NCBI GenBank assembly: GCA_024225035.1
Contig: JAAEMX010000441.1
Location: forward strand, 171,943 to 235,942
Direction of reading: 5' to 3'
Length of the DNA: 64,000 nucleotides
Source: Lentisphaerota bacterium
GTDB taxonomy: Bacteria; Verrucomicrobiota; Lentisphaeria; Victivallales; Victivallaceae
Shown here: positions 19,001 through 27,965 of the stretch, piece after piece
Position numbering within the stretch: position 1 is the stretch's first letter
Layout: every line of letters starts with the position of its first letter
The notes under the pieces: model-generated
The model's input: the letters and a program-made list of their open reading frames with translations, nothing else
Told to the model about the DNA's origin: nothing
Database searches by the model: none
Made by a program: the position numbers and the translations under genes

Positions 19001-20308
19001 GAGCTTAAAGCTGAAGAAACAACTACGCTATTAGCTGCGGTAGACAGCCGTGGCAGTTGCGGTGAACAAAGTATTGATGATTTTAAATGGAACGGATATG
19101 CGCTGCCTGAGGCGCAAGCTCCTGAAACTGCGTTGTATCATGGGATTAAGCGATTCATTGTGAAGCGTGATGCATATCATACTGTATTAGCTGGTTATCC
19201 ATGGTTTCTGGATTGGGGACGTGACACTCTTATCTGTCTCCGCGGCATGATTGCGGCGGGATATTTGCAGGAATCAAAGGATATAATTCTGCAGTTTGCG
19301 AGCTTTGAACGTCAGGGAACTATTCCGAATATGATTCGTGGCAATGACGATTCAAATCGTGATACCAGCGATGCTCCTCTCTGGCTGTTTGTCGCAGTGA
19401 AAGACTATTGCGATGCGGTTGGAGATGAATTATTGCTTAAGGAAAAATGCGGTCGCAGGACCATATTTGATATACTGCTTTCAATAGCTGAGAATTACCG
19501 TATTGGGACGCCAAACGGTATTGCGGTTGACGAAGAAAGCGGTTTGGTTTTCAGTCCATCTCATTTCACCTGGATGGACACAAATTATCCGGCTTGTACG
19601 CCTCGTGAGGGATATCCGGTGGAGATTCAGGCCTTATGGCTGGCTGCGCTTGATTTTCTTGCTCCGCATGACAAGCTTTGGTCGAATCTGCGGGACAACG
19701 CGCGCTTGTCACTGCAGGAAATGTTCTGGTTAAGGCATCGTGATTTTCTGTCCGACTGTCTTCATGCCAGACCGGGCACGCCGGCACGAAGGGCTCTCCC
19801 TGACGATGCCTGCCGTCCGAATCAATTGTGGGCCGTTACGTTAAATGCGGTCGAACATGAGATTATCAAAAAGGGTGTGGTACGAAGCAGCGAAGCGCTG
19901 TTGATCCCGGGAGCCATTCGCAGTTTGGCTGATAATAAAGTTGAATTCAAGTTGCCTGTTACTGATGACGGGCATCTGCTGAATGACCCGGAAAATCCTT
20001 TCTGGCCTCGATATCGTGGTGATGAGGATACCAGACGCAAACCGGCATATCACAACGGGACAGCTTGGACATTGCCGTTTCCGTCATATTGCGAAGCTCT
20101 GAATATTGTGGGTGGTGAAAGCTCCAGAGAACGAGCACTAGCAATACTAATGTCCTGCCGGGAACTTTTTGAATCAGGAACCCCTGGGCAGGTTCCGGAA
20201 GTTCTTGATGGAGGTGCACCGCATCTTTGGAGGGGGTGTGGAGCTCAGGCATGGGGAATTACTGAATTATACAGGGTGTGTAGAATATTAAGTAGAGAAG
20301 CGAAATAA
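16049..20308 (+). CDS. Fused GH13 amylase-type and GDE amylo-alpha-1,6-glucosidase glycogen debranching enzyme
   Basis: 1419 residues, TTG start with GGGAGA eight bases upstream and no better start in frame. An N-terminal beta-sandwich-like region (about 1-110) precedes a GH13 barrel: FIDIPVNHTGW (region I), GVDGFRCDAGY with nucleophile Asp323, LLEGLGG with acid Glu352, and ETHDNSR with His410/Asp411. After a long middle region, the C-terminal part from about residue 1020 is a GDE domain: AGYPWFLDWGRDT at about 1048, IPNMIRGNDDSNRDTSDAPLW, and FWPRYRGDEDTRR-type loops. This is the two-activity layout (4-alpha-glucanotransferase plus 1,6-glucosidase) of eukaryotic debranching enzyme. It heads a block with CBM48 protein, GlgP, GlgA and GlgB, so it acts in cytoplasmic glycogen breakdown. 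Confidence 0.88.
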   Translation: MKQEIVPALKIFSSGDCVVFRLRAVPDGEGKAFLRTNLGRAAVRRQEIIDHTERNAAMLSCDWHDLPMRKTDDNCWEIELPLIEVGCFEAKCWFLRFSDNEQLWPDGKNFRIKVEPARNICGNTIYTVFPRQFGPNMECCKVSDEEQNSCKLLDDLGYTVIPPSGTFRDVINQLDFIVGELHSRIIQLLPIHPTPTVYGRMGRYGSPFASLDYFAVDSGLAEFDTTATPLEQFLELVDAVHARDARVFIDIPVNHTGWASRLQTEHPEWFVRKNDGTFVSPGAWDVTWADLCKLNYKKHEVHTLMADIFLYWCRQGVDGFRCDAGYMLPIEAWHYIVARVRREYPDTIFLLEGLGGPANTQERLLGEADLNWAYSELFQNSSKHQIEHYYPYASRMSMRRGCFINYAETHDNSRMAAKSVAFAKMRTALCALFAHNGAFGITNGVEWFATEQINVHEARSLNWGCKGNQVKEIRRLQTLLETHPAFFAGAITQLVEVDGHEALALLRSSADKEHKVMALVNHDTENDSVVTWATSDFDALDGAIDLLSSKKIMTEKHEHLQKVKLAPGQALCLTMKEEDLHELDSALRFKLAEPKSVSMQRKRAEMLRIYTLFKGYSDVSDINIDVMVDKFLHSPEDFCAEVSGQELPAVTTWTEGSDQKRIVMIPSGDILLVKCDSPFRVEIKNNDVPEAVNKSLQRINDGYFACITGLENDTCDNLKRKIELRIFENNKVRKVSGEIKLLTKSDRVSFRNIFDQKEVQKSHLYALCTNQLGGMSQVRAEWGTIRSKYDAILAANLNPDFPVDRQVMLTRCRGWLVCSDYSQELNISCLESFASGSDNAARWCFKVPAGQGKSVPLDITLQMAETGNAVKLKFNRLKSCPDSQSCLQDDIPVKIILRPEIEDRVNHENTRAMDGPEHHFPRSISRMSRGFEFKPARSRCLEVSADRGSFVRQPEWQYMVGLPVENQRGLEGHTDLFSPGYFEFELKAEETTTLLAAVDSRGSCGEQSIDDFKWNGYALPEAQAPETALYHGIKRFIVKRDAYHTVLAGYPWFLDWGRDTLICLRGMIAAGYLQESKDIILQFASFERQGTIPNMIRGNDDSNRDTSDAPLWLFVAVKDYCDAVGDELLLKEKCGRRTIFDILLSIAENYRIGTPNGIAVDEESGLVFSPSHFTWMDTNYPACTPREGYPVEIQALWLAALDFLAPHDKLWSNLRDNARLSLQEMFWLRHRDFLSDCLHARPGTPARRALPDDACRPNQLWAVTLNAVEHEIIKKGVVRSSEALLIPGAIRSLADNKVEFKLPVTDDGHLLNDPENPFWPRYRGDEDTRRKPAYHNGTAWTLPFPSYCEALNIVGGESSRERALAILMSCRELFESGTPGQVPEVLDGGAPHLWRGCGAQAWGITELYRVCRILSREAK

Positions 20309-20442
20309 TAACTGGAGGTGGCTTATTCAGGTATCAAAAAATTATGAAATATTAGATTGAGTTATTGGATTTTTCTATATATATAAGATAATATATGATA
20401 TTAACCTGCAATCTTGGGTTTAATAATGAGGAGACTTTAAAG

Positions 20443-20733
20443 ATGGCTACAAAAAAAGCTAAAGCACCAAAAAGAAAAAGAATAACATTTGTAATTGAAT
20501 CAGAACCAGGCAAAACTGTTTCTGTGGCAGGCTCTTTCAACGAATGGAGTCCTGTAAAAAAAGTACTTTCCGATAAAAATGAGGAAGGTGTTTACCAGGG
20601 GACTATGTTGTTGGAACCTGGCACATATGAATACAAATTTTATATTGATGAAGCCTGGTGTATCGACCCCAGAAATCCTAACTTTTCCCCTAATGAAATG
20701 GGAACTTTAAACAGTGTTCTTGTTGTCGAATAA
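20443..20733 (+). CDS. Stand-alone CBM48-like glycogen-binding protein
   Basis: 96 residues from the ATG at 20443, which has GAGGAG upstream; the longer frame to 20395 is unlikely. After a basic N-terminus (KKAKAPKRKR), the protein is one CBM48/AMPK-beta-type domain: VSVAGSFNEWSP, then EPGTYEYKFYIDEAW and a final NSVLVVE strand. The conserved aromatic residues for glucan binding are present. There is no catalytic domain. Its place between debranching enzyme and phosphorylase suggests it tethers enzymes to glycogen. Confidence 0.8.
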   Translation: MATKKAKAPKRKRITFVIESEPGKTVSVAGSFNEWSPVKKVLSDKNEEGVYQGTMLLEPGTYEYKFYIDEAWCIDPRNPNFSPNEMGTLNSVLVVE

Positions 20734-20800
20734 GACAACTCCATTTTTGGAGAGCACTCTTTGATTTTAGCGTTTCATAAGCGCAAAGACGCTCACCAAG

Positions 20801-20844
20801 CCGGAAGCCATGTCTGGATTATATTCAGGCTTCCGGTTTGTTTT
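20801..20844 (+). terminator. Intrinsic terminator after CBM48 gene
   Basis: CCGGAAGCC (20801-20809) pairs perfectly with GGCTTCCGG (20828-20836) around an 18-base loop, followed by TTTGTTTT. It lies between the CBM48 gene and glgP and would separate them, at least in part. Confidence 0.6.
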
Positions 20845-20899
20845 CATGTATGGGGTTATTGAAATAATCTCTCAACTTATTCGAAGATAAGGAATTAGA

Positions 20900-23440
20900 A
20901 TGATTAATTTTCAGCTTTATAACGTTGCCCCGAAAATCCCAGATGAACTTTGTTTTCTGGAACGGCTTTCATACAATGTGTGGTGGAGCTGGCACCCGGA
21001 GGCGACAGAATTATTCCTTCGTATCAATCCTAACCTGTGGAGACAGGTTGGCGGCAATTCAAGAAAATTCCTCGGAATGGTCCCTCAGGCACGACTTGAA
21101 GAACTTGCCAAGGATAAGGCGTATTTACGCCAGATAAAGCGCGTTCAGCAGGAATTTGAACGTGACTGTTCTAAAAACCCAGACCGCTCATCACGTCGTG
21201 TGGCATACTTCTCAATGGAGTATGGTATCCACGAGAGCATCCGCCTGTATTCAGGTGGTCTTGGCGTGTTGGCTGGTGATCATCTTAAAGCGGCATCCGA
21301 CATGGGATTACCTATTGTCGGGGTAGGGCTGCTGTATCGTCAAGGATATTTTCGGCAATATCTTGACCGAAACGGCTGGCAGATCGAACGCTATCCGGAT
21401 AATGAAATCCATAATATGCCGCTGACCAGGGCTCTTGACTTGGAAGGCAATGAGGTCTTTGTTAACCTTAGGCTTCTTGATCGTGAAGTTGTGGCATCAG
21501 TCTGGACCCTTATGGTTGGTAATATTCCGCTTATTCTGCTGGATACAGAGTTACCGCAGAACCCTCCTGAATTACGCGAGATAACCGGCAGACTTTACGG
21601 CGGAGACCGCCGCATGCGTCTTGAACAGGAGCTGCTGCTGGGAATCGGTGGCTATCGTGCCTTGATTAAGATGGGCTATGAACCGGATGTATGTCATATG
21701 AATGAAGGGCATGCCGCTTTTCTTTCTCTGGCTAGAATTCAGCACATGGTTCAGGATAAGAAAATGGATCCGGATACTGCTCTTGAAGTGGTCTGGCGTT
21801 CAAATATCTTCACAACTCACACTCCGGTTCCGGCTGGCAACGAAGTCTTTAATATTGACTTGGTCAGACCGTATCTGGAATCACTTCTTAAAGATATGGG
21901 ACTTGATGTCAACCGTGTCATCAACTGGGGAATTCCAGTTGGTAACCGTGACAAATCCCATGAAATCTGCATGACCATTCTTGGTATGCGCCTGGCTAAT
22001 TACTCTAACGGAGTAAGTAAGCTTCACGGCGAGGTTGCCCGCAATATGTGGCGCCACCTCTGGCCGGGACGTGCGATGGATGAAATTCCAATCAAGCATG
22101 TGACTAATGGTGTGCATATTTCAACCTGGGTTGCACCGCGTAAACGTGCTATTTTTGACCGCTACCTGACTATTGACTGGTCTTTGAATCCAAACACCCG
22201 TCAACTCAGACAGTATGTTGAAAGCATTCCGGATGAAGAGCTGTGGATGGCTCACGAACTCTGTCGTCACAGTATGGTTCGTACTGCAAGGACACGTTTG
22301 CAGCAGCGGATGAAATGCCGCAGCCTTGACTGCAGTACTATTTATCAGGCCAAGAATTTCCTGGATCCGGATATTTTGACAATCGGTTTTGCTCGCCGCT
22401 TTGCCACTTACAAACGTGGTACACTGCTGCTGCGCAATGCTGAACGCTTGAAATTGCTCTTGAGTGACCAGGAAAGACCGATTCAGTTGATCTTTGCCGG
22501 TAAAGCTCACCCTGCTGACGAAGCTGGTAAGTCATTGATTCAACAGTTGATTCAATTCTGTGAACAGCCTGGCGTACGCAGTCGTATTGTTTTCCTTGAA
22601 GACTACGACATGTCTCTGGCTAGAGAAATGATTTCAGGGGTTGACGTATGGCTTAATACTCCACGCCGTCCGCAGGAAGCAAGTGGAACTTCCGGCATGA
22701 AAGCCGCAGTCAATGGTGTACTCAATTGCAGTATTCTTGATGGCTGGTGGGCAGAAGCTTACAGTCACAAATGTGGTTTCGCTATTATTGGAGACGATAA
22801 CTATGAAGATCCGGAAGATTGTGACAACTTTGAGTCACATGTTTTGTTCAATTTGCTTGAACGCGACATCATTCCGACCTTCTATGACCGCTCGGAAGGC
22901 GACTTGCCGCACCGCTGGATCAGAATGATGAAAGAGTCAATCATCATGGCACTGGGTAACTTCTCAAGTATGCGCATGATTCAGCAATATAACTACAAGT
23001 TCTATGCTCCGGCTATTGAAAGATATGAACAGTTGACAGCTGATGACGCTGCTTCTGCAAAATCACTCGTAAAATGCAAGAATCGCCTGAAGGATAGTTA
23101 TGAAAACCTGAACATAGAATATCCTAAGGTTGATTGTGAATTAGTTGATGTTCACGTTAGCGACACCTTTAATGTTTCAGCCAAGGTCTTCCTTGATGAG
23201 CTGAAATCCGAAGATGTCGATATTCAGGTTTATTACGGACCTGTTAATACACATAATGAGATTATCCACAGTTATACAGCGAATATGGAGCTGGCTGAGG
23301 ATCTCGGCAATGGCCATTATATATACAAATACCAGCTGCATTGTGCTCAGTCCGGACGCTTCGGGCTGACAGCCAGAATTACTCCTACAGGAAGAGACTG
23401 GCGCAACAGCATGCCTGGGTTTATTTGCTGGGCTAAATAA
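20900..23440 (+). CDS. glgP: Alpha-glucan (glycogen) phosphorylase
   Basis: 846 residues, the shorter AgpA-type of GT35 phosphorylase with the N-terminal region (RLSYNVWWSWHPEA) typical of that group. RRPQEASGTSGMKAAVNG contains Lys601, the pyridoxal-phosphate lysine, and FARRFATYKRGTLL and SGGLGVLAGDHLKAASD are further family blocks. A beta-rich C-terminal extension of about 150 residues follows the catalytic part. It releases glucose-1-phosphate from glycogen in the cytoplasm. AAGGAA precedes the ATG. Confidence 0.93.
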   Translation: MINFQLYNVAPKIPDELCFLERLSYNVWWSWHPEATELFLRINPNLWRQVGGNSRKFLGMVPQARLEELAKDKAYLRQIKRVQQEFERDCSKNPDRSSRRVAYFSMEYGIHESIRLYSGGLGVLAGDHLKAASDMGLPIVGVGLLYRQGYFRQYLDRNGWQIERYPDNEIHNMPLTRALDLEGNEVFVNLRLLDREVVASVWTLMVGNIPLILLDTELPQNPPELREITGRLYGGDRRMRLEQELLLGIGGYRALIKMGYEPDVCHMNEGHAAFLSLARIQHMVQDKKMDPDTALEVVWRSNIFTTHTPVPAGNEVFNIDLVRPYLESLLKDMGLDVNRVINWGIPVGNRDKSHEICMTILGMRLANYSNGVSKLHGEVARNMWRHLWPGRAMDEIPIKHVTNGVHISTWVAPRKRAIFDRYLTIDWSLNPNTRQLRQYVESIPDEELWMAHELCRHSMVRTARTRLQQRMKCRSLDCSTIYQAKNFLDPDILTIGFARRFATYKRGTLLLRNAERLKLLLSDQERPIQLIFAGKAHPADEAGKSLIQQLIQFCEQPGVRSRIVFLEDYDMSLAREMISGVDVWLNTPRRPQEASGTSGMKAAVNGVLNCSILDGWWAEAYSHKCGFAIIGDDNYEDPEDCDNFESHVLFNLLERDIIPTFYDRSEGDLPHRWIRMMKESIIMALGNFSSMRMIQQYNYKFYAPAIERYEQLTADDAASAKSLVKCKNRLKDSYENLNIEYPKVDCELVDVHVSDTFNVSAKVFLDELKSEDVDIQVYYGPVNTHNEIIHSYTANMELAEDLGNGHYIYKYQLHCAQSGRFGLTARITPTGRDWRNSMPGFICWAK

Positions 23441-23453
23441 GCTGTTCAACCTG

Positions 23454-23475
23454 GCCCGCCCTGGAAAGGGCGGGC
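23454..23475 (+). promoter_or_regulatory. GC-rich tetraloop hairpin between glgP and glgA
   Basis: GCCCGCCCT and AGGGCGGGC form a perfect 9-bp stem closed by a GGAA tetraloop, ending 19 bases before the glgA start. There is no T-tract, so it is more likely a processing, stability or translation-control element than a terminator. Confidence 0.5.
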
Positions 23476-23494
23476 GCAAATAAGGATTTCACCG

Positions 23495-25015
23495 ATGAAT
23501 ATGAATCGTAGAAGAAGGAGCACTCCAAGAATTCTGATTGTGACGCCGGAGATAACCTATCTTCCGAACGGCATGGGTAATATGTCTAACGTGCTGCAGG
23601 CAAAAGCTGGCGGACTGGCGGATGTTTCCGCTTCTCTGGTGTCAGCACTGTACAGACAGGGAGCTGATGTACATGTAGCTCTTCCGCATTATCGGCGTAT
23701 GTTTAACATTGATGTGGGTAGACTGATTAATCATGAATTGCGTGTCTATATGAGTCACCTTTCCAACAGCCGTATTCACTTGGCTGAGGACAGGGTTTTT
23801 TATTACCGCGACTCGGTTTACAGCAACTATTCAGCTGACAGTTTCCGCTTTGCGATGGCCTTCCAGCGTGAAGTTATCAATAATATTATTCCAAAAGTTG
23901 AGCCGGATTTAATCCATTGTAATGACTGGATGACCGGACTTATTCCTCCGATGGCGCGTCGACTTGGTATTCCTTGTCTGTTTACAGTACACAATATCCA
24001 TACTCAGAAGATGATGCTTGAGGCTATCGAAGACCGTGGCATTGATGCTGCTGAGTTCTGGGAAAACCTTTACTTTGAACGTCAGCCTTTCAATTACGAA
24101 GAAACACGTGACACTAATCCGGTGGACTTACTGGCCAGCGGTATTTTTGCCTCGCACTACATTAATACTGTTTCTCCGACTTTCCTGCATGAAATCGTTG
24201 ACGGTAGACATGATTTTGTACCTGAAAATATTCGCCATGAAATGGCCGGAAAAACTTTAGCAGGTTGTGCTGTAGGTATTCTTAATGCCCCTGACAGTTC
24301 TTTCGACCCGGCGAATGACAAATATATTAAAAATCATTTTACTTCTGAAGATGTTGCAGAAGGTAAAAAGCGCAATAAAATCGAATTCCAGCAGCGCTGT
24401 GGTCTTCTGGTTAACCCGGAAGCTCCAATTCTGTTTTGGCCTTCACGCCTTGATCCTGTTCAAAAAGGCTGCCAACTGTTAACCGATATTTTGTATGATA
24501 TTGTTTCCAAATACTGGAAGCAGAATCTGCAGGTGGCTGTTGTCGCTAATGGTTCATATCAGCAGCATTTTAGAGATATCGTCCGTAATCATGACCTGCA
24601 TGAAAGAGTTACTGTATGCGACTTTGACGAGAAGCTTTCGCACCTTGGCTATGCAGCGTCTGACTTTATGCTGATGCCGTCTCTATTTGAACCATGCGGT
24701 TTGCCGCAGATGATCAGTCCTCTTTATGGAACTCTTCCTATTGTTCATGATACTGGTGGTCTTCATGACACAGTCAGACATATGGATATTTCAAGCAATA
24801 CCGGGAACGGATTTGTCTTCAAAAACTACGATGACGGCAGCTTGGCATGGAGTATTGATGAAGCAATGAAGTTCTACACCCTGCCTGACGATGTCAAATA
24901 CGCACAGATCGCTCGCATTATGGAAGAGGCCAAAGCTGAATATAACCATGATGTTACGGCGCAGCGTTATATGGATATTTATGAATCAATGCTTAAACGT
25001 CCGTTGGTTCCGTAA
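23495..25015 (+). CDS. glgA: Glycogen synthase
   Basis: 506 residues of the GT5 type: the N-terminal ADP-glucose-binding motif appears as KAGGLADVSASL with Lys37, CNDWMTGLIPP and FTVHNIH follow, and SLFEPCGLPQMISPLYGTLPIVHDTGGLHDT forms the C-terminal catalytic loop. It polymerises alpha-1,4-glucan from a nucleotide-glucose donor. The stop TAA shares its last A with the ATG of glgB, so the two are translationally coupled. A short insertion and basic start (MNMNRRRRS) precede the first strand. Confidence 0.9.
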   Translation: MNMNRRRRSTPRILIVTPEITYLPNGMGNMSNVLQAKAGGLADVSASLVSALYRQGADVHVALPHYRRMFNIDVGRLINHELRVYMSHLSNSRIHLAEDRVFYYRDSVYSNYSADSFRFAMAFQREVINNIIPKVEPDLIHCNDWMTGLIPPMARRLGIPCLFTVHNIHTQKMMLEAIEDRGIDAAEFWENLYFERQPFNYEETRDTNPVDLLASGIFASHYINTVSPTFLHEIVDGRHDFVPENIRHEMAGKTLAGCAVGILNAPDSSFDPANDKYIKNHFTSEDVAEGKKRNKIEFQQRCGLLVNPEAPILFWPSRLDPVQKGCQLLTDILYDIVSKYWKQNLQVAVVANGSYQQHFRDIVRNHDLHERVTVCDFDEKLSHLGYAASDFMLMPSLFEPCGLPQMISPLYGTLPIVHDTGGLHDTVRHMDISSNTGNGFVFKNYDDGSLAWSIDEAMKFYTLPDDVKYAQIARIMEEAKAEYNHDVTAQRYMDIYESMLKRPLVP

Positions 25016-27030
25016 TGTTAACAGCAAAACCTCTACAGAACAAAACCGCAAAGTTGTTTGATGATGCCTGGCTGGAGCCTTTCCGGCCAGTCATCGAACG
25101 TCGTGAGTTTATGGTCGAAAATATGGAGCGCCGTCTCACTGAAGGCAAACACAGTCTGATTGAGTTTGCTAATGCCCATGAGTACTATGGCTTGCATTTT
25201 CGGGATGGCGAATGGATATTTCGGGAGTGGGCTCCAAACGCATCTGAGATCTATCTGGTTGGAGATTTTTCTGACTGGCGTGAATTGGATGAGTTTAAGC
25301 TCAAACGTTTAAATCCACAGGGAGATTGGGAACTAAAACTTCCTCGAAAAGCACTTTCGCATGGGATGCATTACCGCTTGCGTGTGCACTGGCACGGTGG
25401 TTCCGGTGACCGCATTCCTGCATATGCCAGATATGTTGTACAAGACCCTGAGTCGTTAGTTTTTTCAGCGAAAATATGGCAGCCCAAGAAGAATTACGCA
25501 TTTAAAAACAAGCGCCCGCGTCAAGGTGGACCGCTGCTGGTATATGAGTCACATGTCGGTATGGCTCAGGAAAGAGAAGGGGTAGGCACTTTTACGGAAT
25601 ACCGTGAAAAAATCCTGCCCATGCTGGCTGAGTCCGGTTATAACACCATACAGCTGATGGCAATCATGAGTCATCCTTATTACGGATCTTTTGGTTATCA
25701 TGTTGCTAACTTTTACTCGATATCAGGCTTGTTTGGTACGCCTGACGAGTTTAAAGAACTAGTTGATGCTGCCCATGGTCTGGGACTGCGGGTTATCATT
25801 GATATGGTGCACTCTCATGCTGTTAAAAACGAGGTAGAGGGAGTTGCTAAATTTGACGGTACAAGCTACCAGTATTTCCATGAAGGTGATCGTGGACAGC
25901 ATTTCCTTTGGGATTCTTTACTGTTCAATTATGCTAAGCCTGAAGTGATACATTTTCTGCTGTCAAACCTGCGTTTCTGGCTGGATGAATATAACATTGA
26001 CGGTTTTCGTTTTGATGGCGTCACCAGTATGTTGTATCATCATCACGGACTGGGACACTCTTTTACAAATTACGCAGAGTATTTTGGTGATCAGGTGGAT
26101 GAAGATGCAATAGTTTATCTTAGTCTTGCCAATAAAGTTATTCATGAGGTCAGGCCGGATGCGATTACCGTAGCGGAAGACGTGAGCGGAATGCCCGGAC
26201 TGGGAGCTCCGCTGTGTGATCACGGTATCGGGTTTGATTACCGATTGGCAATGGGCGTTACTGATTACTGGTTCAAACTTTTTGACAAGCCTGACGAAGA
26301 CTGGAGCATGTGTGCCCTCTGGCATGAGCTGACAAACCGTCGCGCTGATGAAAAGACTTTAAGTTATGTTGAATGCCATGACCAGTCAATTGTAGGCGGA
26401 CAGACAGCAATTTTCAGAATGGTAGAACGTTCGATGTATGATTCCATGTGTATTGATTCAGACAATATGATGGTTGATCGCGGGATCGCTCTTCATAAGA
26501 TGACACGGCTAATAACTGTGGCTACATCTTCAAACGGCTATCTCAATTTCATGGGTAATGAGTTTGGTCATCCGGAATGGGTTGACTTTCCTCGTGAGGG
26601 TAACGGCTGGTCATATAAGTACTGCCGCCGCCAATGGTCTTTGGCAGATGATCCTAATCTGCGTTATCATTACTTGCGTGACTTTGATCGTGCAATGCTG
26701 AAATTGATTAGATCAGAACGTGTTTATGACTGTTCACCGCAAAAAATACTTGTTCATGATGCTGACAAGATTATAGCATTTGAGCGTGGCAGTTTGTTCT
26801 TTTTCTTTAACTTTAATCATTCGCATTCGTACACAGACTACAAGATGGAAGTATTGCCGGGTGAATACCAAATGGTGTTGGATGTTGACAGTTCAGAATT
26901 CGGCGGACATGATCGCCTGGAAGCTGGACAGCACTTCTTTACAATGCCTGAGAAGCACGGCAGTGAGATTCGTAATATGATAAGTCTCTATTTGCCTGCT
27001 CGTTCAGCAATAGTTCTGAAGCGAGTGTAA
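25015..27030 (+). CDS. glgB: Glycogen branching enzyme (eukaryote-like GH13_8 type)
   Basis: 671 residues. The start ATG overlaps the glgA stop. A CBM48 domain (FREWAPNASEIYLVGDFSDW) precedes the GH13 barrel: DMVHSHAVKN, DGFRFDGVTSM with nucleophile Asp334, VAEDVSGMPG with Glu388, and YVECHDQSIVGG. The domain layout and the EYYGLHF / FMGNEFGHPEWVDFPREGNGWS blocks fit the branching enzymes of eukaryotic type rather than the E. coli type. It makes alpha-1,6 branches on the chain built by GlgA. A strong terminator follows directly. Confidence 0.92.
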   Translation: MLTAKPLQNKTAKLFDDAWLEPFRPVIERREFMVENMERRLTEGKHSLIEFANAHEYYGLHFRDGEWIFREWAPNASEIYLVGDFSDWRELDEFKLKRLNPQGDWELKLPRKALSHGMHYRLRVHWHGGSGDRIPAYARYVVQDPESLVFSAKIWQPKKNYAFKNKRPRQGGPLLVYESHVGMAQEREGVGTFTEYREKILPMLAESGYNTIQLMAIMSHPYYGSFGYHVANFYSISGLFGTPDEFKELVDAAHGLGLRVIIDMVHSHAVKNEVEGVAKFDGTSYQYFHEGDRGQHFLWDSLLFNYAKPEVIHFLLSNLRFWLDEYNIDGFRFDGVTSMLYHHHGLGHSFTNYAEYFGDQVDEDAIVYLSLANKVIHEVRPDAITVAEDVSGMPGLGAPLCDHGIGFDYRLAMGVTDYWFKLFDKPDEDWSMCALWHELTNRRADEKTLSYVECHDQSIVGGQTAIFRMVERSMYDSMCIDSDNMMVDRGIALHKMTRLITVATSSNGYLNFMGNEFGHPEWVDFPREGNGWSYKYCRRQWSLADDPNLRYHYLRDFDRAMLKLIRSERVYDCSPQKILVHDADKIIAFERGSLFFFFNFNHSHSYTDYKMEVLPGEYQMVLDVDSSEFGGHDRLEAGQHFFTMPEKHGSEIRNMISLYLPARSAIVLKRV

Positions 27031-27048
27031 TTTGTTTACTGTTCTTTA

Positions 27049-27080
27049 AACGCGGCTCTTGAAAAAGAGTCGCGTTTTTT
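27049..27080 (+). terminator. Strong terminator after glgB
   Basis: AACGCGGCTCTT and AAGAGTCGCGTT form a 12-bp stem with one G-U pair and a GAAA loop, followed by a T-run. It also lies at the 3' end of the convergent AraC-type gene, whose stop overlaps the T-run. Confidence 0.85.
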
Positions 27081-27852
27081 ATTGCATTCTCCGGATAGTG
27101 CGTGGCGGGTACATGTATTTTGATTTGATGCATTTATTGAAATAATGCAGATCAGGTATTCCAACAGCCGCTGCAATTTCTTTTATTGACTGATTTGAAT
27201 TGATCAGCATTGCATGTGCCAGTTCAAGACGGCGTTGACGAATCCAGCCGATTATAGTTTGGCTGCGATATTTATGAAATAGACGTGTGAGGTAACTCTG
27301 AGAAACCTCGCAATAAGCAGGGATATCACCAATTTCGATTGTCTTGTGCAAATGAGTTTCTATGTATTCCACAGCCTTGCGAAGTGGTAATGGTTCAAGT
27401 AGTGTGCCGTGCCCACCGCAATCTTTCAATTGCTGCAAAAGATCCCATAGCCTGATAGAAGCCCGTACCGGGTCACTTTGATGATAAATCAGCATTTCCT
27501 GCATGCGCAGCAGAAAACTGTGATAAGCTTCTTCCAAATCTATAAGCAGGTATGTGTCTTCCACTTCAGACCTTTGTTTAAAATCTATCTGGACAAACAA
27601 ATGATAAGAGTCTTCTGCTGGAAAATGGTGCTTAAAGACATTTGGCGCAGTCAGAAAAAGACATCCCGGGTGGTGATCAAAAAACTCGTTCCCTAATTGA
27701 ATTCTGCCATTATAATTGAAGAGAAGCAACGACCAGTTGTTCAGTTGGAATGAAGGATTATGATTAGCTGTAACGGTCGCCTGACCGCAAAATACGATTT
27801 CCGGTTTGTCGCTGAAAATATTGGGTGAAGTCTGATTGTTTAATATCTTCAT
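27079..27852 (-). CDS. AraC-family transcriptional regulator
   Basis: 257 residues. The C-terminal 100 residues hold the two helix-turn-helix units: IEIGDIPAYCEVSQSYLTRLFHK and QSIKEIAAAVGIPDLHYFNKCIK, with a typical PPRTIRR end. The N-terminal 150 residues look like a cupin-type ligand-binding domain (VQIDFKQR, GCLFLTAPNVFKHHFP). It is divergent from the sulfatase gene, 113 bases apart, and probably controls it in response to a sugar. It is convergent with glgB. Confidence 0.85.
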   Translation of the reverse strand: MKILNNQTSPNIFSDKPEIVFCGQATVTANHNPSFQLNNWSLLLFNYNGRIQLGNEFFDHHPGCLFLTAPNVFKHHFPAEDSYHLFVQIDFKQRSEVEDTYLLIDLEEAYHSFLLRMQEMLIYHQSDPVRASIRLWDLLQQLKDCGGHGTLLEPLPLRKAVEYIETHLHKTIEIGDIPAYCEVSQSYLTRLFHKYRSQTIIGWIRQRRLELAHAMLINSNQSIKEIAAAVGIPDLHYFNKCIKSKYMYPPRTIRRMQ

Positions 27853-27889
27853 GGTTCAAAAATATACCAGTATATAAAGATTATTCCAA

Positions 27890-27918
27890 TTGATGATATA
27901 TGTCATTAATATTAGAAT
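27890..27918 (+). promoter_or_regulatory. Sigma-70-like promoter for sulfatase gene
   Basis: TTGATG (27890-27895), a 17-base spacer and TAGAAT (27913-27918) lie 48 bases upstream of the sulfatase start, in the AraC/sulfatase intergenic region. Confidence 0.45.
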
Positions 27919-27965
27919 ATACAAATAAGCAATAAAAGCAAGTTTAAATAAAAGGAAAGAGACTT

